From Phoronis australis (taxonomy: Eukaryota; Phoronida; Phoronidae): a stretch of 64,000 nucleotides of DNA. Below, in pieces: positions 47,060-57,100 of the stretch. The DNA is taken from NCBI GenBank assembly GCA_002633005.1, contig NMRA01000069.1:425740-489739 (forward strand), in the 5' to 3' direction. Under the pieces are notes generated by a model. The model was not told where the DNA came from, made no database searches, and saw only the letters and a program-made list of their open reading frames with translations. Every line of letters begins with the position of its first letter. The stretch's first letter is position 1. Made by a program: the position numbers and the translations under genes.

Positions 47060-47594
47060 GCGTTTAAGGTTATGGAGGACCACATAGACAAGTCTGCATT
47101 TAGCGAAATATCTACAAAACAATACATTTTTTCTCAGTAAAAGTACATGTTTTCTGAAATTAGAAAAAATTTCTACCAATCTGGCGTTGAGTGGGTCATA
47201 TGATATCTTTTTTGATAAAGTTTATCAAAAATAAAGGTTCATTCATAGCAAAACAGTAGTAATAACAACATTACCAAGTTTTATTTTGATATAAATGGTC
47301 AGAAAAAAATTGCAAAAATGCCTTTAACAGTTTTCTAAATTATCATTTTGTTTTTGCTTTAAGGCAAATTTGATTTTTCTCATAAAAATCACAAAAGTCC
47401 CATTTTGTATTAGCTCCTCTTGCAAAAGTGAAGCGTATTAAAAACAATTCCTAGCATTGTGTTGGCGAAGAGTGTATAAACCACAGTATCTGAAATTTTC
47501 ATATTAATCCGCATCAGCCATTTCTGAGATGTTATGCTCTGATTGAAGTTACCCAAATTTGAACATTTTTATGATCCTTCGTAACCTTAAACGC
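47060..47594. mobile_element. MITE-like element with GCGTTTAAGGTTA ends
   Basis: Left end GCGTTTAAGGTTATGGAGGA and right end (complement) GCGTTTAAGGTTACGAAGGA are about 20-bp inverted repeats. The interior is AT-rich with no coding capacity. Internal blocks recur, diverged, at about 53120-53380 and 61310-61590, and the allelic copy is at 49465-49878. Confidence 0.75.
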
Positions 47595-47687
47595 ACTGCA
47601 GTGGAGACATAGTTTTAATAATATACGCACACGCACATATGATCAACTATTTGAGATATATTGAGCATTGCTTAGGTAATGTAACTA

Positions 47688-47846
47688 CCGTAATCGTTCG
47701 GGTTAACGCCCATGTTCAGTTAACCGCCCAGCCCCGACTTTAAGTGGATTTCCGATTTAACCGCCCACTGCTCGGTTAACCGCCCTCCCCCGATTTTTTG
47801 GGTTCGCCAATTTAACCGCCCAGGGCGTTATCCCGAACGATTACGG
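47688..47846. mobile_element. 159-bp MITE, TA target site, present in one copy only
   Basis: Ends CCGTAATCGTTCGGGTTAAC and (complement of right end) CCGTAATCGTTCGGGATAAC are near-perfect inverted repeats. TA flanks both sides (47686-47687, 47847-47848), and the matching block to the right of the N has a single TA (49965-49966) and no insertion. Internally TTAACCGCCC or TTAACGCCC recurs about five times. Non-coding; the TA duplication suggests a Tc1/mariner-type transposase acting in trans. Confidence 0.92.
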
Positions 47847-48536
47847 TATTACCATGGGACATCCTGTTTCAAGCAATGGTGATTGTCAAATGAATGGATT
47901 TAATTTTTGCTGTGATCGCAAACAAGTTGTGAAGTATAGTTATCATTTCATGTTCTACATGGTTACACTGGGGTCACAATGGAGCTTATAGCTGTTATTT
48001 TTGACTAAATCAACTGCTTCGTTCTTATTTTATCTTTAAAATTATCCTGTTTTGACCCACCGAAGCAGCGCTCCTTATAAGGTTGTGTACTTGCGAATAT
48101 ACCGTATTCATTTGGATTAGTGTTGAAGGCATATAAACTGAGAAACTAAAAATGAGAGGTGAGTGTTTAGCCAAGGGCAACAGAAGAGAGGCGTTCCAAT
48201 GTGGATTTGCAGAATGCACACCAGTTGGTGTTTAGCTGGGCGTAGACATTTATCTGGACGGATGCTGTGTAAAGCATTCTGGGTAATCACATGAGAAGTG
48301 TGATTTGTTGCTTCTAGCTCTCAGAGTACTTTTTATTTCGAAATAACTTCTGTGAGAAATTACGGAGGAATTGCAGTAGTCTTGAATAGGAAATTTAACT
48401 TTTGAAATTTATAGCTTTTAGTAAATGTTTGCAAATAATTTCAGTACTGTTGTGGAGATTTGTTGTGCTGGGTAAGAATTGTCACTTGCACTTATTGAGT
48501 AAGACAGTGCCACATTTAGAATCCAGACCAGTGCAG

Positions 48537-48599
48537 TGCCTGTCCAACTGTGTGAAAGTCTACCAGAGACAGTCCGACCTGAAATATCACTCTTTATGC
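48537..48599 (+). pseudogene. Isolated C2H2 zinc-finger-like fragment
   Basis: Within a 77-codon open frame (48402-48635) the segment QCLSNCVKVYQRQSDLKYH follows the finger pattern C-x3-C-x3-aromatic-x5-L-x2-H, then HSLC gives a poorly spaced fourth ligand. The allelic copy at 50642-50704 reads DLKRH at the same place. No second finger, no clear splice sites, and it lies downstream of furin. It is probably a relic of a zinc-finger gene or transposon, or chance. Confidence 0.4.
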
Positions 48600-49463
48600 A
48601 ATCTGGTGCCTTGGGTTAGAACTGTAAAAATCTAAATTGAGTAAGTTTTATTCATCTATGCACGTGCCCTTAAAATAAATCTATGGTTTAAAGTTGAGAC
48701 AGGATTGTTTTGGGGCCGAGACCCGGTAGCTTTGACTAGTTATGAAATAACGAAGTCCATTCTAATTCTGCCTTTCTGGTTTTGATTGAAATTAAACCTC
48801 CATTTCTTTTGTAGTCTTCCATAAAATTAACCTAGTCTAACTCGCATTTATAAGCGGTGACACTTAATTAAAGGTGTAATAAACCTACGCCATCTGTGAA
48901 AAAACAACTTTTTCTATAAAATTGATGTCATTTTATTTCTTTCTAGTGTGTTAAAAAAGGTTTCCAGGCTTGGGAACGAAGAGTTCACTGTTGTTTTAGA
49001 CCAGGCGCATTCAGTTTTCTTGTAATGGTGGCTCTGTTTCACTAGTAGCGTGCAGAGTTTTGGTGATGCCCGGGGCGATTTGTTTATTGGATGTCCCTCT
49101 CTTGTTCTACTGCATGGGCCTAGTACTACAAAAAGGAAAAAAGGTGAAACCTAAAATTGAAACTTGTTATTCAATTAAACTACAAATCAGTCACAATTTC
49201 AAGAAGTTTATAGTTAGTGTTCCCTGATGCGGATGCCCGGGGCCATCACCCCCTGTCCCCTTCTGCAGGCTACTGCGTTTCAGCCGCTGAATCAGTGGGT
49301 CTGCTGATTTCCAGGGATTTTATTGTGGTACCTTTCTTTTCAAAAAAAGAACAAGAATGCACAAATGTGCCTATGAACAAAGTTTTTTTTGACAATCTGG
49401 TCTTTACTGACTAAATAAAGGTCACATGATTTGACATCAAGGTCTTTGAAGATAAAAACCGAT

Positions 49464-49464
49464 N
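49464..49464. other. Single-N assembly join 3
   Basis: One N; homology between flanking blocks ends and begins exactly here. Confidence 0.95.
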
Positions 49465-51568
49465 AATTTCTACCAATCTGGCGTTGAGTGGGTCATATGA
49501 TATCTTTTTTGATAAAGTTTAGCAAAAATAAAGGTTCAGTCATAGCAAAACAGTAGTAATAACAACATTACCAAGTTTTATTTTGATATAAATGGTCAGA
49601 AAAAAATTGCAAAAATGCCTTTAACAGTTTTCTAAATTATCATTTTGTTTTTGTTTTAAGGCAAATTTGATTTTTCTCATAAAAATCACAAAAGTCCCAT
49701 TTTGTATTAGCTCCTCTTGCAAAAGTGAAGCGTATTAAAAACAATTCCTAGCATTGTGTTGGCGAGGAGTGTATAAACCACAGTAATCCGCATCAGCCAT
49801 TTCTGAGATGTTATGCTCTGATTGAAGTTACCCAAATTTGAACATTTTTATGATCCTTCGTAACCTTAAACGCACTGCAGTGGAGACATAGTTTTAATAA
49901 TATACGCACACGCACATATGAACAACTATTTGAGATATATTGAGCATTGCTTAGGTAATGTAACTATTACCGTGGGACATCCTGTTTCAAGCAATGGTGA
50001 TTGTCAAATGAATGGATTTAATTTTTGCTGTGATCGCAAACAAGTTGTGAAGTATAGTTATCGTTTCATGTTCTACATGGTTACACTGGGGTCACAGTGG
50101 AGCTTATAGCTGTTATTTTTGACTAAATCAACTGCTTCGTTCTTATTTTCTCTTTAAAATTATCCAGTTTTGACCCACCGAAGCAGCGCTCTTTATAAGG
50201 TTGTGTACTTGCGAATATACTCATTTGGATTAGTGTTGAAGGCATAGAAACTAAAAATGAGAGGTGAGTGTTTAGCTAAGGGCAACAGAAGAGAGGCGTT
50301 CCAATGTGGATTTGCAGAATGCACACCAGTTGGTGTTTAGCTGGACGTAGACATTTATCTGGACGGATGCTGTGTAAAGCATTCTGGGTAATCACATGAG
50401 AAGTGTGATTTGTTGCTTCTAGCTCTCGGAGTACTTTTTATTTCGAAATAACTTCTGTGAGAAATTGCGGAGGAATTGCAGTAGTCTTGAATAGGAAATT
50501 TAACTTTTGAAAATTATAGCTTTTAGTAAATGTTTGCAAATAATTTCAGTACTGTTGTGGAGATTTGTTGTGCTGGGTAAGAATTGTCACTTGCACTTAT
50601 TGAGTAGGACAGTGCCACATTTAGAATCCAGACCAGTGCAGTGCCTGTCCAACTGTGTGAAAGTCTACCAGAGACAGTCCGACCTGAAACGTCACTCTTT
50701 ATGCAATCTGGTGCCTTGGGTTAGAACTGTAAAAATCTAAATTGAGTAAGTTTTATTCATCTATGCACGTGCCCTTAAAATAAATCTATGGTTTAAAGTT
50801 GAGACAGGATTGTTTTGGGGCCGAGACCCGGTAGCTTTGACTAGTTATGAAATAACGAAGTCCATTCTAATTCTGCCTTTCTGGTTTTGATTGAAATTAA
50901 ACCTCCATTTCTTTTGTAGTCTTCCATAAAATTAACCTAGTCTAACTCGCATTTATAAGCGGTGACACTTAATTAAAGGTGTAATAAACCTACGCCATCT
51001 GTGAAAAAACAACTTTTTCTATAAAATTGATGTCATTTTATTTCTTTCTAGTGTGTTAAAAAAGGTTTCCAGGCTTGGGAACGAAGAGTTCACTGTTGTT
51101 TTAGACCAGGCGCATTCAGTTTTCTTGTAATGGTGGCTCTGTTTCACTAGTAGCGTGCAGAGTTTTGGTGATGCCCGGGGCGATTTGTTTATTGGATGTC
51201 CCTCTCTTGTTCTACTGCATGGGCCTAGTACTACAAAAAGGAAAAAAGGTGAAACCTAAAATTGAAACTTGTTATTCAATTAAACTACAAATCAGTCACA
51301 ATTTCAAGAAGTTTATAGTTAGTGTTCCCTGATGCGGATGCCCGGGGCCATCACCCCCTGTCCCCTTCTGCAGGCTACTGCGTTTCAGCCGCTGAATCAG
51401 TGGGTCTGCTGATTTCCAGGGATTTTATTGTGGTACCTTTCTTTTCAAAAAAAGAACAAGAATGCACAAATGTGCCTATGAACAAAGTTTTTTTTGACAA
51501 TCTGGTCTTTACTGACTAAATAAAGGTCACATGATTTGACATCAAGGTCTTTGAAGATAAAAACCGAT
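49465..51568. repeat. Right copy of about 2.2-kb duplication
   Basis: Counterpart of 47167-49463 without the 159-bp MITE and with a few small indels. The 65-codon open frame at 51322 is the allelic twin of the one at 49217; their identity reflects the duplication, not selection. Confidence 0.9.
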
Positions 51569-53119
51569 GCAAAACACATTCCTGTCAGAATTTCAAATAT
51601 ATTGTTCCGATAAAACGGAAGAGAATAACAATTGTTGTTGAATTGTTGTCCCGAATTTTTGAAGGTTTATTCTGGCTTTTTGAATTGTAAGCTTGATAAA
51701 TCTTTTTCGAGATTGTTATAACTGTTTATTTCCTGAAGACAGTTGTTTGTGCGTGTACATATTTGAAAATGAGTGAATTAAATTTGTTAGCAGGTCTCTG
51801 TAAATAGAAGCCTTATGAGTACTCTCATTTGGCAGGAAAACTTCTTGTTTGTATTTTGTATTCAAGTTTATTGGTGAAGTGTTACGACTTATTTATGTAT
51901 AATGTATGCATGCTAATCATGTCTTGTATCCAATCAATTCTCTCCTATTGGTCGTACTATTATGTTATTAAATACTGTACTTTATGTTTACAACACGCCT
52001 TTCTTTTTAAAATTATATTGTCTATTATCCTCTTGACATAACACAACCTGTTGCTTTGTCTTACATTAGGAATGCATTGCCTGTTTTATTTTTGCTTGTA
52101 AAAGTTACCAGGGCTCCATGTTCAATCTCTGTACTCCAAACTCACTGGAAAATTGACTAACTTGAATTGCATGTGACACATCTAATATTGAAACTTAAAA
52201 ATTTGTACTTGAATCATGCAAGTGATTGGTTAAATTTCAAGTCAGAACGAGTCCTGAGATAACGTCCCTGGACCCTTGTATATTTCCAAGTCTGCCAGAA
52301 CATCATTTTAATCAAATGGCTTGTATGCGTTTTTTATAGAATTGAAAGTGAAGCTATGAACACAGACGCCACCTACCGTTTTCCAATTATACTATGTTGG
52401 TGTTTTATAACAAAGTTGTTTGGAGGATTGTTTATTAGTTGCCGTCCTTCCTTGATCTCCTGTTCTAGAATGTCTGTGTATAAATACTCGTGTATAAGAC
52501 GGGGATATTTTAGACTCGAAAGTCGAGTTGGGTGATGTTTTATTGGTACATTGTTGGGCACTATGGAGAATATCAGTCATCTGGCTCTATCCTTGGCGAA
52601 TAAAACTGAATGAAAGAACAAAAGTGATGTCTTTTATTTCCGATTATTTCGGGTGGACTTGAATTTAGTGTTAAAGATGTATTTGCATGCTCCCAACTAT
52701 GCTAGTGTATTGCAGGAACTAAATGGCAATGCTATTTGAACATCGTCTATGCTAAAGCAATTGCAGTTGTATTCATTGACAACTTGTAAATGTGAAAACA
52801 AAAAAAATCTGCAAATAAATGACCTTTGCACTAATGGCATACCTTGAGGGCTCACATAGCCTGCAGCATGCAATGTTATTCCCCAACACTACGTCACGAT
52901 ACTGGACACGGTTGAGTGATTTTCGGCTGATCATTTTCTACAAAAAACTCCTTCTTTAAACATTTGGCAATTTTTAACGTACCTCATTCATATCGTTGCG
53001 TTTCAAAATATCACAGAGATAACGAATTAGCATGCAAGTTTCACTTTAATGTTATGTAGGACCTTATCAGTCTGTGTATTTACCGATTACCCACAAAACT
53101 AGGGCCTACAGTGAGTACG

Positions 53120-53380
53120 CATTTTTAAAATGTAGCAAAAAGGTACCTCCACACCAAAAAAAAAACCATAGCAATATCATGGCCAAATTTCGTTTGATAT
53201 AATTGTTCAAGATGAAATTTTAAAAACGCTGGTACAGTTTTCTAAATTGTCATTTCTGTTTTTGTTTGATGCAACTTTTGAGTATTATTCATAAAAATCG
53301 TAAAAGTTCTATTTTTGATAGCCCGTCTGCATAACTGGAACATTTTAAAAGAATTCCTGACATTGGAGAGAACAATGCAC
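53120..53380. repeat. Diverged member of the 47060 repeat family
   Basis: Shares ordered blocks with 47230-47460, such as GATATAA, CAGTTTTCTAAATT-TCATTT, TTTTTGTTT and CATAAAAATC. A possible terminal remnant (TACCTTAAATGTG) lies near 53850, so it may have been split by another insertion. Confidence 0.55.
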
Positions 53381-54012
53381 AAAGCGAAGTGTCAATAAGG
53401 GCGGTCGTTTATATTCAATACGTGACCAATGCTTGTAGTTTTTGTCTTATTAGTACATCGATTTTTAAAAATCGATAACTACACACTGTGTAGTTTTTTC
53501 CAGCTGAATACCGCCGTAGTTATTTTTACGAAAATTATTGGTTTATGGATTTTGAAAATTCGCCGGTACTTAGTACAACCAGAGATGTTTTCTACGGTGT
53601 ATGGCCTGATTATTTACTTTTAATTGCGTCTTGCTCGCACCGGACAATGCGGTCATCACACCTGTGTCCGAGTGCCCCCCCCCCCTTTGATCCTAGCTCG
53701 TAAAAGCCGCTCACAACACAGCTGAAGGACAAGCGATGAAAATTACAGTCCCATGTATCTTGTGTTTTTCTTGTTAAGCCTATTATTCAAGACGTGTTTT
53801 TGATGTACGATGTTCTAAAGTAGGCCAAATTTGAACATCACTTTTCTTACCTTAAATGTGTACAGTGTTGGAAGAAAAGGAAATATATGAAGGAGGGTGG
53901 TGCATAGATCACTGAACCTGGTGTCCATAGGCTTAATGTTTCCGAATGATCTCGTGAAGGAATTTTATACAAGAAAATACTAAAGTATAGGCAATTAAGT
54001 CGTTGTTCCAAA

Positions 54013-54290
54013 TGTAGCCCGTTGGTAAGTGCTCCGGCCCACTTGAGGGCAGGAATCTCGGCTTATCCCGCCCTATAAGTCATAGTTGTCCAATTTCCTT
54101 CCCGACCTGTGCACTGCTTCCCAGTAGCTGGTCTAGCCAGATCGCTCAGATATCACTATAGCCATATCACTGCCGGGTTGTCGTAGTAAACATTTCGGTA
54201 GTGTGGATTCCATGCTCAGTGGTTATTTCTGAATCCGACGATACCGATGGAATGAATGGTGTCTTTTCAATAAACACTGATCGAACCCGT
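54013..54290 (+). mobile_element. Probable tRNA-derived SINE
   Basis: ATGTAGCCCGTTGGTAAGTG resembles box A, and CTCGGCTTATCCCGCCC about 40 bases on a decayed box B. A non-tRNA body follows to about 54290. Decayed, so moderate confidence. Confidence 0.5.
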
Positions 54291-54929
54291 CCAATCATGA
54301 ACCTTTTGAACGCCTTCTTCACTGTCTATTTTTCGGATGTCATCTTGCTCGCAATCCCATAAAGAATAATAAGCAACCATGGTACTTCAAGGCAATAACT
54401 CAGTCGTGCCTTTGCTGTCATAAAAGACGAGTACCGGGTGCCGTTTATCGTTATCATGGACATATCAAAGTGAAATTGGTTAGTCAAAATAACAGTGATT
54501 CAGGGCCCGATTACCGACAGGCGTACCCGAAATTTTATGAGCTTGTCTGAACTGAGCTTGGTCTGCCGCTGCATGCGTCAGTTGGCTAGCCAGAGATCAC
54601 TTCTGAATTAATGAGTAGGAAGACAAATAGCAGAGAGTGGCCTGAATATTATGATCAAGACTTGTTTTAAGCACGGGTTTCAACTTTGATACTTTTCTTG
54701 AAACACGGGCCAGCAGAACTATACCGACCATCCAGACCTCAGGCAGTAAACCAAGCTGGGTAAAACACAACCAAATTTAAATACAAACTAATGACGATTC
54801 CATATCGTCATGACGCATTGGTCATGAAACGTTAACAGTTAGGATTCCCCTAAAACTAAGCTAAAACAGGCAAAGGCTACGATGTCATAATCTATCAATC
54901 AAGTTTGATTTACGAATAAGTGACATACT

Positions 54930-55184
54930 ATGCTCGCAAAGAGAAAATATATTATTTTTACTGAGCCAGAATATCTTATTTCCATTTGGATACGGGATGA
55001 GTTCCCGGCCGGCGGCAACCCGGTGGTGCCCGGCCTATTACGCTCACTACTGAAAACACAGCCTCTTCGCCAACAGAAAAGAAAACAACAGATTACTGAT
55101 TTCTTCGGGAGTGCACAGTTGTTTTCCACGACAAACATATTGCTGCAAGTTGCCGTGAATGACAGACCCCAAGAGACTCACTGA
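54930..55184 (+). pseudogene. Small ORF ending with PCNA-box-like motif
   Basis: 84 codons. The middle is GC-richer than its surroundings (55000-55060). The segment QQKRKQQITDFFGSAQ resembles a PCNA-interacting peptide (hydrophobic-x-x-F-F after a Q/K-rich lead). Similar peptides are known in replication proteins and near the C-terminus of pogo-type transposases. No other domain is seen, so it may be a transposase remnant or chance. Confidence 0.3.
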
Positions 55185-55468
55185 ACGTTACTGGCTAACG
55201 CGGGGCTACATCTTGTATTTTTATAGCCATATAATCATCTAATAGTTTTAAGAAAAATGAAAATAAAAAACATGAAGAGAAGCAAAAACAACAACAAGGT
55301 CTTACTGACATTTCTACTTAAATTTTAATTGTCACGACATTTAGCATTTTAGGCAGGCACCGACCGTGCCAGCCGTCAACCGACTAAGAAACGGCTCAGT
55401 GGACCCCGGCCAGCGGCATCACACTAACTTCCCCCATCACCACATGGGGCGCTTCACACCGATTAATA

Positions 55469-55524
55469 ACCGGAAGCGGACATGCGACTGAGAATGAAAA
55501 GTTACGAGTACTGCAGTTTTGAAG
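55469..55524 (+). promoter_or_regulatory. NGRN: Possible neugrin promoter and non-coding first exon
   Basis: ACCGGAAGCGG at 55469-55479 is a strong ETS/GABP-type site, common in promoters of nuclear genes for mitochondrial proteins. About 45 bases later TTTTGAAG precedes GTATGTGT, a good splice donor at 55525. The neugrin ATG at 56889 follows directly on an acceptor-like TTTTTTCAG. Together they suggest a short non-coding exon with the intervening LINE and SINE in an intron. An ATG in this exon would start a short out-of-frame uORF. Inference only. Confidence 0.35.
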
Positions 55525-55542
55525 GTATGTGTGTAATCATAG

Positions 55543-56452
55543 TGTCCTCAGCTTCTGATCTTCATACTCTACATAAACGACCTTCCAGGCACCATTCTTT
55601 CTAATGTCCGACTTTTGCTGATGATGCAGTTCTCTACAGACCCATTGGTTCCCCCCACGATTGCCAAATTCTTCAATAAGACTTGGACTCCCTAGCCTCT
55701 TGCCTTGATTGACCCTTGCCCTTGGAAAACTCATGGAAAATGAACTTTAATATCTCCAATTGCAATATTCTTCGTATCCACAGAAAACGTTCCCCATAAT
55801 ATACAATTACAGCCTACACAACGCTTCACTCAAATGCATAAATGAAGCCCCATACCTCGGGGTCACTCTCACAAATAATTTATCATGGAACACTCATATA
55901 GACACAATCACCTCAAAGTCAAAGGCAAACAAAACTCTTGGCTTCATTAAACGAAATCTCAAATATATTCCTCAAAAAACAAAAGCCCTTGCCTACACTT
56001 CACTTGTTAGACCAAAACTAGAATACTCCTCCTCTGTCTGGGACCCATCCACTCGTACAAACATTGAAAAAATAGAAAAAATACTGCGTAGAGCAGCCAG
56101 GTTTGTTTTAAATGACCACTCAAGGTACTCCTCCGTTTCATCCATGCTCAAAACTCTCAATTGGCCCACCCTCCAGGAAAGACGAGCTCAGAACAAACTA
56201 TCCCTTCTGTACAAGACCGTACATAACCTGGTTGCTATTCCTGACTCATACCTTCCACTCCTACAGACCTCCTGATCACCAAACTCCCACTCTCATACCT
56301 TTGAAAGATTATACATCCGCACTGCATACTACGCAAACTCTTTCTTTCCATCTACCATTCTACTCTGGAATAGACTCCCACAATTCGCCATCTCATCAGA
56401 AACAATAGAAATATTTACAAGTCACATGTTGAACATCACTCTTACACAGTAA
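55543..56452 (+). mobile_element. 5'-truncated, decayed non-LTR retrotransposon (RT C-terminus)
   Basis: Translation gives the second half of a LINE reverse transcriptase: FILYINDLPGTI, then an F-A-D-D catalytic box reached only through a one-base frameshift, EAPYLGVTLTNNLSWNTHI, KTLGFIKRNLKYIP, YTSLVRPKLEYSSSVWDP, the family-typical FFPSTILLWNRLP, and a final stop at 56450-56452. In-frame stops at about 55677 and 55707, a second frameshift near 55798 and a TGA at 56273-56275 show it is dead. Everything 5' of the mid-RT is missing. Clade not determined. Confidence 0.9.
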
Positions 56453-56689
56453 TCATTAAGACCTTTTTATCTTGGCACTAACCAGCTCTTCGTTTTATCG
56501 TTATTTTTCAGTTACGTGCAACTAAGTTTTATACTAACAATGCGCCAACAAGTAAGGATCGATACCACGATCGTTTGTTGATTTTTGGAAGAAGAAGAAG
56601 AATGCACTACATATCCAATAGTTGATGGTTGAAAAATTGACACTCTTATGGCTTGGGCTGAAGCCCAAGAATTATACCATCTAAAGTAG

Positions 56690-56785
56690 AAGTGTAGGAA
56701 ATTTCGTAATGACCGGAACTTGAACCAGGGTTGCACGAGCGACAGTCAAGCATCTAAACCATTCGGCCAAGAGGCAATTGCCACT
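56690..56785 (-). mobile_element. tRNA-derived SINE, minus strand
   Basis: The complement reads TTGGCCGAATGGTTTAGATG (box A, Leu/Ser-tRNA style) and CCCTGGTTCAAGTTCCGG (box B). The body continues through lower coordinates to roughly 56580. Spacing fits a tRNA head. Confidence 0.65.
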
Positions 56786-56888
56786 TGGAAAGCGGCTTAG
56801 AGAGGTTTTATCTGACTGAAGTGTCGTCACAACCGGATGTCACGCTTCACACCGAAATCCATGAACAGGTGTAATTCAATTTTTTCAG

Positions 56889-57100
56889 ATGTCAGCGCCC
56901 ATGTTCAGATGGCTTCACCTCTCCATGAAGTGTGGTAAACACCTTCCAACATGCACACAAGCTGTGCATTATCAGCGACCGTCAAGACGACAATTTTTGG
57001 AAAAAGACGACGGTGGACTAAAACCTGGTCGAAATGTCGTAGAAGAAATAGAGGACAGACTGGTTGGAAGAGATGGTGGGATTCCACGCGATGTCATGAG
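56889..57100 (+). CDS. NGRN: Neugrin first coding exon
   Basis: 70 codons plus two bases, from MSAPMFRW through a basic presequence to EEIEDRLVGRDGGIPRDVM. Donor GAG-GTGTTA at 57101. TTTTTTCAG sits immediately before the ATG, so this is probably not the first exon of the transcript. Confidence 0.85.

Larger units (their letters stand above)
47167..49463. repeat. Left copy of about 2.2-kb duplication ending at N (join 3)
   Basis: Matches 49465-51568 nearly base for base. The left copy ends at the N in the middle of AAACCGAT, where the right copy continues GCAAAACAC; the right copy begins immediately after the N at AATTTCTACCAATC. This is an end-to-end contig overlap that was not collapsed. 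The main structural difference is the 159-bp insertion at 47688-47846. Confidence 0.9.
46584..55468 (+). other. Furin 3' UTR and intergenic region with duplicated block
   Basis: Begins with the furin 3' UTR of unknown length; AATAAA at 47230 lies inside a repeat, so I do not assign an end. Holds a 535-bp TIR element, the allelic pair around the N at 49464, a zinc-finger-like fragment, a SINE near 54.0 kb and a small ORF near 55 kb. No confident gene. AATAAA near 52599 is another possible polyadenylation signal. Confidence 0.6.

Noticed and set aside
49217-51519. Pair of identical 65-codon ORFs as conserved small genes
   Set aside because: They are the two copies of the 2.2-kb allelic block; the flanking non-coding DNA is equally similar.
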